From an uncultured Alistipes sp. (GTDB lineage: Bacteria; Bacteroidota; Bacteroidia; Bacteroidales; Rikenellaceae), in assembly GCA_944321175.1 (NCBI GenBank), contig CALUKI010000008.1, positions 62,001-126,000 on the forward strand: a stretch of DNA of 64,000 nucleotides, given 5' to 3'. Numbering within the stretch: the stretch's first letter is position 1; each line of letters begins with the position of its first letter. This document shows positions 53,268 through 62,985 of the stretch, piece by piece. Under the pieces are notes generated by a model that saw only the letters and a list, made by a program, of their open reading frames with translations, did not search any database and was not told where the DNA came from. The position numbers and the translations under genes were made by a program.

Positions 53268-56200
53268 CTACTCTTCAAGCCAGCTTCCGAGTTCGGTGTA
53301 GATCTTGTTGGCGATGTATTCCATGGCTTTGGAGCTCGGATGACATCCCGAACCCGTCGAGGGGTTGTAGTCGTGTTTGGGCATGTAGGTCTGGTCGTTG
53401 AAGCCGTTCACGGCATACAGATCGACCGACTTTGCACCGTAATGTTCCGCAATCTTGATCGTCGATTGTTCGATGCCCGTCGAAAGGTAGTCGCCGATGA
53501 TGCAGACGACCTTCGCTTCGGGGTAACGTTCGCGGATCAGGCACAGCAGCTTGATATAGGCCGAGCAGAACGACGTATCGTCGAGCGCTTCGATTTCGGC
53601 GCGGGTCGTTGCGGCATCGGCCGTTGCGAAGAGCTGTGCAAGGACGTCGTCCGACGGCGCATTGGGGCTGCGCATCTCCACGCCGGGTGCAAGTTTGTCC
53701 ACATTGTGGGCATAGTCGTTCGTTCCGCCGTGAATGAGGATGATGTCGGGTTGTCCCACGCCGTCCTGTGCGATGAACCGTGCGCAGAAATCCTGCCCGA
53801 ACCAAGACTGGCTGCTGTACGAGGTGTTGGTGGTGCGGGCTACGGCCGTGCCGGAGAAGGAGATGTTGCGCTCGATCCGCGCGTCGGACATCAGGTCATA
53901 GGCCAGACGATACCAGTAGGTCTGCGACACCGATGTCAGGTCGTGATCCGACGTGGGGTAGTGGCAGCCGTATCCCGACGGCACGAAGCCCCGGAATGTC
54001 GAGATCGAGTCGCCGATGACGCTGATGCGCTTGGTGTTGCTGACGGGGAGCATCGTGGTCATGCCTTCGAGGATGGGGTATCCGTCGGAGTCGAGCACCC
54101 ACTTCTTCAATTCATGTCCGCAGACACCGTCGTAGGCGGCTGCGGCCGTGTTGAGGTCGGCGAGCAGCTGCGACATCTCACCGTAGGCCTTGACCGTTTC
54201 ATGGTCGAGTTTCGTCAGGTGCGATACGCCCGGTCCGGGTTGCCCCGTCGAAGGCGAGTAGTAGCAGTAGTCGAACGACGTGATTTCATAGCTTCCCGCA
54301 TGGATCTTGGCGTAGGTGCCGCCGTAGTAGGACGTGGTCGTGCTCTCGCCGTCGGTGAGGAATCCGTCGCGGTTGATGGTCGAATAGGTCGCATAGACTT
54401 CGGCTCCGGCCGGTGCGCCGTTCTGGAAGCCGAGGATGCCCGACATGGTGTTGTTTGTCGAGGGGAATCCGTCGCAGGAACTTGCCGTCTTGATCGTCTG
54501 CACGCGCGACGCGCAGTTTACGATGGTCGCCTTGCCCGATGCCACCTGCAGCCATCCTAACAGACCGGTCGCCAGCGTATAGCCGTTTGAGCCGTTGTTG
54601 CCCGTCGCTTCGATCTCCTTGCCGGCATAGATGCAGTTCACGAGGTTGATGATGCACCCGGCGTCGTTGCTCTTGGCATAGCCGCAGATGCCGCCCACGC
54701 TGTACAGGCCGCGGCAGTTGCCGTAGGCGATGCAGTAGTTGATCGTGGTCTCGCCCTTCGAAACGGCATAGCCGCAGATACCGCCCACGTTGTAGGCGGA
54801 GGAGAGAATGTCGCCATAGGACTTGCAGTTTTCGATGAAGCTGTCGCCGTAGGATTCGATCAGGCCCGTGATACCACCTGCATTGTGCTTGTATCCCGTT
54901 ACGGAACTTCTTGATACGCAGTCTTTGATGATTGCCGTATGCTCTATCGTCTTGCCGCCCTGATATCCGGCGATGCCGCCGACGTTCTGGGCGCCGAAGA
55001 CCATGATGGCGTTCTCGCAGTTTTCGATCGCTGCGGTCATGCCTTCGGAATCGTCCGAGGCCTCTTCATTGGGTTGCAGCGCCCCGACGATGCCGCCCGT
55101 ATGGTTGCCTTTCGAGGAGAGCGAGGCCGAAGCCGTGAGCTTGCAGCCGGATACATGCCCCGATGTCAGATGGCCCGTGATGCCGCCGATGTAGTTGCCG
55201 TTGTATGACGAAATCTTTCCGTTGACGGTGCACTCTTCGATCGTCGAACCGAAGCGGGTACGTCCGGCGATACCTCCGAGGAAGTTCTTTTCGGCATCAA
55301 CCGTTGCGGCCGCATCGACCGTGCAGTTCGAGATTTTCGTCCCGCTGGCATAGCCCGTCATGCCGCCGATGAGCGAAATGGCGCGCAGGCTGCCCTTGAG
55401 CGTACAGCCCGAAATTTCGGAGTCGAGGGCGTAGCCGACCATTCCGCCGACGCTGCTCACGTCGTATCCGTCGAATTCCGTCTCGGCCGTGCCGATGACC
55501 GATCCCCCGACCGTACAATCGCTGACCGTACTCTTCTCCGCCTTGCCGGCGATGCCGCCGACATGCAGCGCGGCGGACGAGATGTCGCAGTTTTCCAGCG
55601 AGATCTTCGTTACCGTCGCACCATTCAGGTAGCCGAAGAGTCCGCAGGCATCGGTGCCGCTGTTGGCGATCTTCAGATTGGCGATCGTGCAGCCGTTGCC
55701 GTCATACGACCCCTTGAAGGCGGTCGCTTCGGTGTTGCCGACAGCGGTGAAGGCGACATTCGTCAGGTCGATATTCTTCGTCTGGCGATAGTGCTTGTCG
55801 GCATATTCGCTGTTTTTCGAGGCGTCGTTGCAGAACGTCGCCAGCAGTTCCAGATCGTCGGCCGTTGCGATCTGATAGGGATCTTCGGCCGTACCCGAAC
55901 CGTTCCACAGTCCGTCGATGGTCTGTCGGCTTTCGGTCGTGGAGAGATCGACGGTAAGGTCGCAGCATGCGCCGCGTTCGACCTTGCATGATGCCGGCTG
56001 CGTATAGACCGCCTTGTCGGTGGTAAGCGTCAGCGTGCCGTCGTAGCTGCCGGCGGCCATGACTGCATGGACCGCTTTCGCCGCGTCGGCAGACGCGGGA
56101 ACGGCATAGGAGGCTCCTCCGCTCAGGGTCGTCTTGACGCTGTGTCCGTCGCATTCGGGTGCAACCAGCGCCGATTCGCTCTTCAGGGCCGAGAGATCCA

Positions 56201-56810
56201 GCGTGAACGATCCTGCCATCGGCGTCTTTTCGTCGCTGTATTCGACCGACAGGAGCGTTTCGCCGGCGTATTGTCCCGAAGCGTGTACCTTCACGCGGAG
56301 AATTCCGCCCAGGGCATGCATCTCTACGGTTTGTGCGGGTGAGGCCGTCTCGGCGTTGAGCGTCTGCACGAGCGATGCCATCGGCATGTTGGCGGCGTCG
56401 AAAACGCCGGCCTCGCCTTGCGATTGCGTTGCGGCGATCGTGCAGGTTATGTTTTGCATCCCCTTGTCATCGTTCTCTTTCGAGTAGGGATAGTAGAAGG
56501 AGGCCGTGTTGCCCGTCTCGAAATGGTTGACCCGTACCGCGCCGGAGCTCTTCCCCTCCTTTACGGCGAGCGAAGCCGATACATTGCGCGTCGGATCGGC
56601 CGACGCGACATATACGCCGAATGTCTCGGCATTTTCCCACAGGCTCTCTCCGGCGGGGATTTCCAGAACGTCGGACAGCGCAGACGTTGCGTTGAAGGTC
56701 AGATCGATGGGATCGGCATTCGTTGCCGGATCCGTAGCCGAATCTTTTCCGCAGGATGCAAATGAGAGAATGGAGATGAAAAGCAGACCGGCAAAGAGCC
56801 TTTCTTTCAT
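53268..56810 (-). CDS. Fimbrillin-like / GLUG-repeat / SGNH-hydrolase fusion lipoprotein
   Basis: A 1180-residue lipoprotein (SFASC, Cys about 20). The N-terminal 300 residues look fimbrillin-like (FYYPYSKEND, GGILRVKVHASGQY, repeated beta sandwich). From about 340 to 850 run about a dozen GLUG-type beta repeats (N-C-x-x-x-G-x-V-x-G, G-G-I-x-G), a beta-helix-like region. The last 250 residues are an SGNH/GDSL hydrolase: ISVIGDSISTFRG (Ser), HGGTND (Gly-Asn-Asp block) and GCHPSSKAM (His). It probably de-esterifies a glycan at the surface. Start at 56810 follows the signal peptide; longer in-frame starts run through a C9 tract. An ATG-proximal promoter is not obvious. Confidence 0.8.
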   Translation of the reverse strand: MKERLFAGLLFISILSFASCGKDSATDPATNADPIDLTFNATSALSDVLEIPAGESLWENAETFGVYVASADPTRNVSASLAVKEGKSSGAVRVNHFETGNTASFYYPYSKENDDKGMQNITCTIAATQSQGEAGVFDAANMPMASLVQTLNAETASPAQTVEMHALGGILRVKVHASGQYAGETLLSVEYSDEKTPMAGSFTLDLSALKSESALVAPECDGHSVKTTLSGGASYAVPASADAAKAVHAVMAAGSYDGTLTLTTDKAVYTQPASCKVERGACCDLTVDLSTTESRQTIDGLWNGSGTAEDPYQIATADDLELLATFCNDASKNSEYADKHYRQTKNIDLTNVAFTAVGNTEATAFKGSYDGNGCTIANLKIANSGTDACGLFGYLNGATVTKISLENCDISSAALHVGGIAGKAEKSTVSDCTVGGSVIGTAETEFDGYDVSSVGGMVGYALDSEISGCTLKGSLRAISLIGGMTGYASGTKISNCTVDAAATVDAEKNFLGGIAGRTRFGSTIEECTVNGKISSYNGNYIGGITGHLTSGHVSGCKLTASASLSSKGNHTGGIVGALQPNEEASDDSEGMTAAIENCENAIMVFGAQNVGGIAGYQGGKTIEHTAIIKDCVSRSSVTGYKHNAGGITGLIESYGDSFIENCKSYGDILSSAYNVGGICGYAVSKGETTINYCIAYGNCRGLYSVGGICGYAKSNDAGCIINLVNCIYAGKEIEATGNNGSNGYTLATGLLGWLQVASGKATIVNCASRVQTIKTASSCDGFPSTNNTMSGILGFQNGAPAGAEVYATYSTINRDGFLTDGESTTTSYYGGTYAKIHAGSYEITSFDYCYYSPSTGQPGPGVSHLTKLDHETVKAYGEMSQLLADLNTAAAAYDGVCGHELKKWVLDSDGYPILEGMTTMLPVSNTKRISVIGDSISTFRGFVPSGYGCHYPTSDHDLTSVSQTYWYRLAYDLMSDARIERNISFSGTAVARTTNTSYSSQSWFGQDFCARFIAQDGVGQPDIILIHGGTNDYAHNVDKLAPGVEMRSPNAPSDDVLAQLFATADAATTRAEIEALDDTSFCSAYIKLLCLIRERYPEAKVVCIIGDYLSTGIEQSTIKIAEHYGAKSVDLYAVNGFNDQTYMPKHDYNPSTGSGCHPSSKAMEYIANKIYTELGSWLEE

Positions 56811-57241
56811 GCGGGCACTTCCCGAATGGCGGTTGTTTTCAATTTCCGGAGAATGCATCTCCTCCTTCGACGGGGGACAAAATTCCCCCCCCCGCTTTTG
56901 AATCAACGTGCGGGCGTGGCGTTCGGATAACGCCTTTGTTTCAATGTCCATAAAATTTGCAATTAAGGTTGTAGTTTGTCATTGACTGGCAATGCGTCCA
57001 ATAAATATACACATTCCTTGCATAAAATACCTAATGCAGAGGCGACCTTTTTTGAAAAAAGTTTGTTTTCGGCCTTCTGCGCTGTTCTCGGAAGGTCGAC
57101 CGCCCCCCCCCTGCCGCATCGGGCTTTTGCCGGTGAGGCACTGTTTCCGCAGCGTCGCGAAGCGGCGCCGTATCCGCATGCCGCCCGCCGTTTTGGAACG
57201 GCCGGCATTGCGGGGAGGGTGTTTCGGAGCTTTGCGGCCGG
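56811..57241. other. Intergenic region between the SGNH lipoprotein and the TonB-receptor genes
   Basis: It has the C9 tract at 56885-56893, 75 bases upstream of the lipoprotein start, a second C9 tract at 57103-57111, and an AT-rich segment (56945-57060) that may hold the lipoprotein promoter. No gene is recognised. Confidence 0.5.
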
Positions 57242-59626
57242 TTACATGCGCCCTTTTTCATCGCCGGCGCCGCTCTCGACGCTGCGGATCCTGAAGGCTT
57301 TCCCTGTCTTGAAATTGTAATTGACCGATATACCGAAACGTCTTCTTGCCCAGTCGTTTGTCGTGCGAAGGTTGCGTATGAAGTTTCCGGTTTCGGCCGT
57401 GAACTCCTGTGCCTGGTCGAAAAGGTTGGATACCTGCACCGTGAATGACAGACGGTCGTCCAGCAGGCGTTTTTTGAGCCGCAGAGTCGTGCTTTCGTAA
57501 CTTTTCATGTCGAGGTTGGCCTGCCGCACGCGGCTCATGGCGCCGATTTCCACCTCGATGATGAATTTGCGGGGCAGTGTAACGTTCGTCGTGAGATTCC
57601 CGAAGGTCATCCATGTCGTCTTGTGCGGCGAATCGGCCGTGATGCGGTCGCGCCGGCAGACCTCCGTGATGTTGGCCGTGAGACTCCACCATCGGGTCAG
57701 CCGGATCGGGAGGTTGGCCGAAGCGTAAAACTGCTCCGAGTGGTCGAGGTTCTCGAAGCAGAGATTCGTGATCGAGGCGTCGGCGGGGTCCGAACCGAAG
57801 ACCTGTGCGATTTCGTCGTGGTGGAACTGTGCCCCGATGCTCAACGTGTATTTCGTCGCAAGAAGGGCCGTAACCGAGAGATTGTCTGTGTAGGAGGGCT
57901 GCAGGGCGGGATTTCCCGACTGGTAGGTGTAGTCCGATATCTGGATGCGTGCGGGGTTGAGCGCCCAGAATCCCGGCCGTGAAATGTTGCGGGAGTATTG
58001 TGCCGAGAGCGACCATGCTCCCTTGTCGTCGAATGTATAGGAGACATTGGCATTCGGGAAGAGACTCAGATAATGTTGGCGGATGTCGCTGGCATATCCT
58101 GTCGTGCGGGTATATTCGCCCCGCACCCCTGCCACGACGCCCCAGCGCTTGCCGCGGAACGTTGCGGCGGCGTAGAGCGCCGCGATCCGTTCGGTATAGT
58201 CGGTCGCATAGCTGTATTTGTCGAGCTGCTGCCAGCTGCCGTCTTTCAGACAGCGGTACAGCGCCTCGTTGTGCATGTTGTTGAAGGTATATTTGGTGCC
58301 GGCCCGCAGCTGCCACATCTCGCCGAGCCGCTGTTCGAGGGCGATGTTGAAGGCCGCCACCTCGTAGAGTCCCGCCGTGCGGTCGTCGAACGTCGAGTCG
58401 CGGACAATATCCGGCGGTGTCGTCGAACGGGTGAAATTGTCGTTCGTGTGCCGGCGGTCGTTGCGGCTGTAGTCGGCCATGACCTTGAGCGTCGATCCCA
58501 GCGTATCGATCCGCCAGATGTAGTTGAATGTCGCCGACAGGGTCGATGCCTTGTCCACGCCGTCGTAGAAACTTTCGTTTTGCGTGAGCGTGCCGCCCGA
58601 CCGGAAATCGGTGGAGGTGTTGTTCGGCAGTCTCGTCCGGTCGGCGTAGTAATCGCCTTCGACCCCGATGCTGTGACGCTCCGCGATGTCGAAGATCACA
58701 CCCGCACGTCCCCCGCCGTAGCAGCCGTCGCCGCGCATCTCGGAGATGGCGTCGAGCAGCGCGTCGCTTGCAAGATATTCGGTATGTTCGGCTACTTTCG
58801 TCGTTTGGCGGGGTGCGGCGTTGAGCCATCCCGACACATTGAAGGTCCAGCGTCCCGTGTGTCCGTTGAGGGAGACGGAGGGGTTGTAGTTCGACATCTG
58901 CCGGCTGTGCTGCGTGGAGAAGGAGACATTGCCCGTCAGGCCGTTGTCGCGCTGGCGCCGCAGCGTGATCCGGATGATGCCCGATGCCGAATCCGCATCG
59001 TAATCCGCACCGGCCTGCGGTATGATCTCGATGCGCTGGATCTCTTCGGCTCTGAGCCCGCGCAGATAATTGAGCAGCTCTTCGACCGACATGCGCATTT
59101 CACGGTCGTTGATGTAGATCTTTACGCCCGAAGCCCCGTTGATTGCGATCTTGTCTTCGGTCAGCCAGACCCCCGGAGCCTGCTTGAGCAGTTCGGTGCC
59201 GTCTTTCCCTGCCGCGACGGGCGAATTGGCGACCTCCATGATAAAACGGTCGGCTTCGCGGCGTATCGAACGGGTTTCGACGACGACCTCCTGCATGGCG
59301 ACGGTTGCGGGCTGCAGGGTGTATTGTCCCGGGTCGGCCGGTATCGTCACCTCTGTCTCGATAGCCTGATAGCCGAGGTACTGGATTGTCAGGCGGTAGG
59401 TTCCGGCGGGAGCTTTCAGCGTGAAGGTTCCGTCGTCGTCGGTTGCCGTGCCTGCAACCTGCCGGCCGGCATCGAGCAGTACGACGGTCGCATAGGCGAT
59501 GGGACTGCCGTTCGGATCGACGACCTTTCCGGTCGCCGCCATCGGGCGTGCAGCCTGCGCTGCCTGTATATTGAATACGAATAAAATCTGTATGAACGTG
59601 ACAAACAGCCTGTTGAATCTTTTCAT
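57242..59626 (-). CDS. TonB-dependent receptor-like outer membrane protein with carboxypeptidase-like N-domain
   Basis: A 794-residue outer membrane protein. After the signal peptide (about 1-25) comes a carboxypeptidase-regulatory-like beta domain (about 30-110, GKVVDPNGSPIAYATVVLLD), then a plug-like region (ELLKQAPGVWLTEDKIAINGASGVKIYINDREM) and a large beta-barrel of the OMP_b-brl_3 type. No classic TonB box or SusD partner is adjacent, so glycan uptake is unproven; members of this group import peptides, iron complexes or other ligands. It has its own promoter and is upstream of the SGNH lipoprotein on the same strand, 431 bases away. Confidence 0.85.
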   Translation of the reverse strand: MKRFNRLFVTFIQILFVFNIQAAQAARPMAATGKVVDPNGSPIAYATVVLLDAGRQVAGTATDDDGTFTLKAPAGTYRLTIQYLGYQAIETEVTIPADPGQYTLQPATVAMQEVVVETRSIRREADRFIMEVANSPVAAGKDGTELLKQAPGVWLTEDKIAINGASGVKIYINDREMRMSVEELLNYLRGLRAEEIQRIEIIPQAGADYDADSASGIIRITLRRQRDNGLTGNVSFSTQHSRQMSNYNPSVSLNGHTGRWTFNVSGWLNAAPRQTTKVAEHTEYLASDALLDAISEMRGDGCYGGGRAGVIFDIAERHSIGVEGDYYADRTRLPNNTSTDFRSGGTLTQNESFYDGVDKASTLSATFNYIWRIDTLGSTLKVMADYSRNDRRHTNDNFTRSTTPPDIVRDSTFDDRTAGLYEVAAFNIALEQRLGEMWQLRAGTKYTFNNMHNEALYRCLKDGSWQQLDKYSYATDYTERIAALYAAATFRGKRWGVVAGVRGEYTRTTGYASDIRQHYLSLFPNANVSYTFDDKGAWSLSAQYSRNISRPGFWALNPARIQISDYTYQSGNPALQPSYTDNLSVTALLATKYTLSIGAQFHHDEIAQVFGSDPADASITNLCFENLDHSEQFYASANLPIRLTRWWSLTANITEVCRRDRITADSPHKTTWMTFGNLTTNVTLPRKFIIEVEIGAMSRVRQANLDMKSYESTTLRLKKRLLDDRLSFTVQVSNLFDQAQEFTAETGNFIRNLRTTNDWARRRFGISVNYNFKTGKAFRIRSVESGAGDEKGRM

Positions 59627-59661
59627 AACGTTCCGTGCCGGATTTTTTTCAATCGACGCTG

Positions 59662-59669
59662 CAAATATA
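59662..59669 (-). promoter_or_regulatory. -7 box for the TonB-receptor-like gene
   Basis: Minus strand TATATTTG, a perfect TAnnTTTG, 35 bases upstream of the start codon. Confidence 0.65.
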
Positions 59670-59984
59670 GGGAAAAATATGTGTTGTTTGCATAACAAAG
59701 TAGTAAATCTTATCGACTATTTTGCGAGTTATACGATTGCGGCTCCAGATCCTGTTGATGGAGGATGGATCTTCGGTTTGCGCCGGCCTGTTTCGGACGG
59801 CCGCTGTTCGGGCGGGAAACCGCTCCGGCGGGCAGGGCTACCGGTTTGCGGCGTGACGCGAGGCGGAGGAGGATTTCGGACGGTATGCCGGCAGGGTGTC
59901 GCATGCCGGCGGCAAACACGTCGGACCGGTTGGCCCCTGCGTTGTTTTCCTCTCGGCGATTTGAATTTTTTCGCAAAATTTTTG

Positions 59985-59992
59985 TACTTTTG
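59985..59992 (+). promoter_or_regulatory. -7 box for plsC
   Basis: TACTTTTG, a perfect TAnnTTTG, with TTTG at 59960-59963 about 21 bases upstream. The leader to plsC is 107 bases. Confidence 0.6.
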
Positions 59993-60099
59993 CAAAATTG
60001 GAAAATCGTCGGCTCCCGCCGTCTGGATGCAGCGGACAACGCCTGTGCCCGGATTCCGCAGAGAACCGGAGATGTCCCGATAACCGACTGAATGGATTT

Positions 60100-60819
60100 A
60101 TGTTGAGTATCCTCTATTACATCTGGCTGACGCTCTACTGTGCCGTCATGCTCGTCATCTCCGTCGTGGCGCTGGCGGTGACCTATCCGTTTCAGAAGTC
60201 GCGGCGCATCGTGCATGAACTTTCGCGTTGGCTGGCCCAAAGTTTCCTGCTTGCCTTTCCGCGCCGGATCGAAGGGCTGGAGCATGTCGATCGGAAGGGG
60301 CGTTATGTGATCGTACTCAACCATCAGTCGATGGTCGATATCGTTGCGCTCTATTTTGTCCCGTTGAATTTCCGGTGGGTCTCCAAACGCGAGGTCTTCC
60401 GTATCCCCTTTATCGGCCAGTTCCTGCTTGTGCACGGGGATATTCCGATTGACCGGGGACATGCCGCCGAGGCGATGGAGCAGATGCTCCGTGAGGGGAA
60501 GTTGTGGCTTTCGCGCGGGGTGTCGGTCTCGGTCTTCCCGGAAGGGACCCGTTCGCGCGACGGGGAGATTCATCGTTTCAAGGCCGGTGCGTTTACTTTG
60601 GCAAAGGCTGCAGGGGTCGCCGTTTTGCCGGTTGTGCTCGACGGTACGGCGCGGGTAATCCGTCCGAACCGGCTCTTTGCATGGCGTCAGCGGGTCACGG
60701 TCAAGGTGTTGCCGCCGATTCCCGCCGAGGAGGTCGTCCGCAGCGAGACGCATGAGTTGATGGACTCCGTGCGGGAGCGGATGACGGCGGCGTTGGCGAA
60801 GATCCGGAAAGGGGAGTGA
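60100..60819 (+). CDS. plsC: 1-acyl-sn-glycerol-3-phosphate acyltransferase
   Basis: A 239-residue membrane acyltransferase of the PlsC family. One or two N-terminal membrane segments (about 3-28) precede the catalytic NHQSMVD (H-x4-D, about residue 72) and FPEGTRS (about 146). It adds the second acyl chain to lysophosphatidate in phospholipid synthesis at the inner membrane. The start ATG at 60100 is used; the longer frame begins in the promoter. Downstream is topoisomerase IV, 253 bases away. Confidence 0.92.
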   Translation: MLSILYYIWLTLYCAVMLVISVVALAVTYPFQKSRRIVHELSRWLAQSFLLAFPRRIEGLEHVDRKGRYVIVLNHQSMVDIVALYFVPLNFRWVSKREVFRIPFIGQFLLVHGDIPIDRGHAAEAMEQMLREGKLWLSRGVSVSVFPEGTRSRDGEIHRFKAGAFTLAKAAGVAVLPVVLDGTARVIRPNRLFAWRQRVTVKVLPPIPAEEVVRSETHELMDSVRERMTAALAKIRKGE

Positions 60820-61072
60820 CAAATCCGGATCCGGGCCGGAAGGATCGGTCTGGATTGCCGGCGGATGCTCCGCAGGGATCGCGGGGCGGAGGTCTCAGAC
60901 GGAACGGGACGGCGCCGGAACCGAAGGTACCGGTTGCGGAGCCGGGGATCGGAGAAACGGCCCCTGCCGTTTGAAGGATGCCGGCCTCGAATGAACAGAC
61001 GCAAATGAACGGATGGGAACATGCGCCCGTTACGGTCCGGGGACGGCAACGGCGCTTCCGTATTGAACGAAT

Positions 61073-62950
61073 ATGTCAGATTTATTGAATACTACTTCCG
61101 CCGCTTACGGCGACGATGCCATTGTTACACTCTCCCCGCGCGAACACATCCGTTTGCGTCCGGGAATGTATATCGGCAAACTGGGGGACGGTACGCAGCC
61201 CGACGACGGTATTTATGTGCTGATCAAGGAGGTTGTCGATAATTCGGTCGATGAATTCATCATGGGGGCCGGAAAATTGATCGAGATCACGATCGAAGAC
61301 AATGTGGTTACGGTCCGTGACTACGGACGCGGCATTCCGCTCAAGTCGCTGGCGGCCGCCGTAAGCGAGATGAACACCGGCGGCAAGTACGGCGGTACGG
61401 CCTTCAAAAAGACCGTCGGATTGAACGGCGTGGGCGTCAAGGCCGTCAACATGCTGTCGAGCGAGTTTACGGCCCGTTCGGTTCGCGACGGCGAGGCGCG
61501 GACGGTCACGTTCGCACAGGGGCTCGAACAGACCGACCGCTGGGAGAGCGGTGTCAATGAGAAAAACGGTACGACGATTTCGTTCCGGGTCGATGAGGAG
61601 ATCTTCGGCGCGTACAGCTACAACATGGAGTATGTCGAGGAGATGGTCAAGAACTATGCCTATCTCAACCTCGGTCTCACGCTCCGGCTCAACGGAGAGC
61701 CGCATGTCTCGAAAAACGGGTTGCTGGATCTGTTGAACGAGAAAATGTCCGATACGCCGCTCTATGCTCCGATCCATCTGTCGGGCGACGACATCGAGGT
61801 GGCCGTCACGCACGGTTCGGGTTATGGCGAGAGCTACTATTCGTTCGTCAATGGCCAATATACGTCGCAGGGGGGTACGCATCAGACGGCATTCCGCGAG
61901 GCGATTGCCAAGACGATCCGCGAATTCTATCACAAGGATTACGATGCGTCGGATATCCGGACGTCGATCATCGCGGCCATCTCGGTCAAGGTGACCGATC
62001 CGGTTTTCGAATCGCAGACCAAGATCAAGCTCGGATCGAAAGAGGTGGAGCCGGGGGTGTCGATGCGCAACTTCGTGTGCGACTTCATCGGCAAGCATCT
62101 GGACGACTACCTGCACAAACACCCCGAAACGGCGCAGGTGCTGCAGCGCAAGATCGTGGAGAACGAAAAGGAGCGCAAGGCGATTTCGGGCATCCAGAAG
62201 AAGGCCCGCGAGACGGCCAGGAAGGTGTCGCTCAACAATCGGAAGCTGCGGGACTGCAAAATCCACTTTACGGACCGCAGCGAACTGGCCGAACAGTCGA
62301 TGATCTTCATCACGGAGGGCAATTCGGCGTCGGGGTCGATCACCACGAGCCGCGACGTGCGTACGCAGGCGGTCTTTTCGCTGCGCGGCAAGCCGCTCAA
62401 CTGCTACGGACTGACCAAGAAGGTGGTTTACGAGAACGAGGAGTTCAATCTGCTGCAGGCGGCGCTCAACATCGAGGAGGACATGGACAACCTGCGCTAC
62501 AACAAGGTGATCATCGCTACGGATGCCGATGTCGATGGCATGCACATCCGGCTGCTGTTGATGACCTTCTTCCTGCAGTTCTTCCCCGACGTGATCCGCA
62601 GCGGCCATCTTTACATCCTTCAGACACCGCTGTTCCGTGTGCGCAACAGGCGGGAGACGATCTACTGCTACAACGAGGAGGAGCGGCAGCAGGCGATCCG
62701 CCGCTGCGGCGCTCAGGCCGAAATCACGCGCTTCAAGGGTCTGGGCGAGATCTCGGCCGACGAATTCAAGGAGTTCATCGGCGAGCGGATGCGGCTCGAC
62801 AAGGTGCGTCTTACGAAGGACGACCCGATCCATGACATGCTGGAGTTCTACATGGGCAAGAACAGCCCCGAACGGCAGGGCTTCATCGTCGATAACCTGC
62901 GTATCGAGGAGGATCTCATCGAGGGCGACCTGCAGCCGTCGGGAGAGTAG
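61073..62950 (+). CDS. parE: DNA topoisomerase IV subunit B
   Basis: A 625-residue type IIA topoisomerase B subunit. The ATPase domain shows [13 protein letters not shown] (ATP-binding Asn/Asp), [14 protein letters not shown], and [11 protein letters not shown]. The transducer domain follows (about 230-390). The TOPRIM domain has ITEGNSASG and [10 protein letters not shown]. It ends [19 protein letters not shown], then a short tail. ATP hydrolysis powers strand passage; with ParC it decatenates daughter chromosomes. Length and direct pairing with a ParC-type gene favour ParE over GyrB. Confidence 0.93.
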   Translation: MSDLLNTTSAAYGDDAIVTLSPREHIRLRPGMYIGKLGDGTQPDDGIYVLIKEVVDNSVDEFIMGAGKLIEITIEDNVVTVRDYGRGIPLKSLAAAVSEMNTGGKYGGTAFKKTVGLNGVGVKAVNMLSSEFTARSVRDGEARTVTFAQGLEQTDRWESGVNEKNGTTISFRVDEEIFGAYSYNMEYVEEMVKNYAYLNLGLTLRLNGEPHVSKNGLLDLLNEKMSDTPLYAPIHLSGDDIEVAVTHGSGYGESYYSFVNGQYTSQGGTHQTAFREAIAKTIREFYHKDYDASDIRTSIIAAISVKVTDPVFESQTKIKLGSKEVEPGVSMRNFVCDFIGKHLDDYLHKHPETAQVLQRKIVENEKERKAISGIQKKARETARKVSLNNRKLRDCKIHFTDRSELAEQSMIFITEGNSASGSITTSRDVRTQAVFSLRGKPLNCYGLTKKVVYENEEFNLLQAALNIEEDMDNLRYNKVIIATDADVDGMHIRLLLMTFFLQFFPDVIRSGHLYILQTPLFRVRNRRETIYCYNEEERQQAIRRCGAQAEITRFKGLGEISADEFKEFIGERMRLDKVRLTKDDPIHDMLEFYMGKNSPERQGFIVDNLRIEEDLIEGDLQPSGE

Positions 62951-62985
62951 AACGATTGTTGTCGGTTGATTGAAAACGATTGATT

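Larger units (their letters stand above)
59627..60099. other. Divergent intergenic region between the receptor and plsC
   Basis: It holds promoters for both neighbours (59662-59669 and 59985-59992). The 300 bases between are GC-rich and show no gene or structure. Confidence 0.5.
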
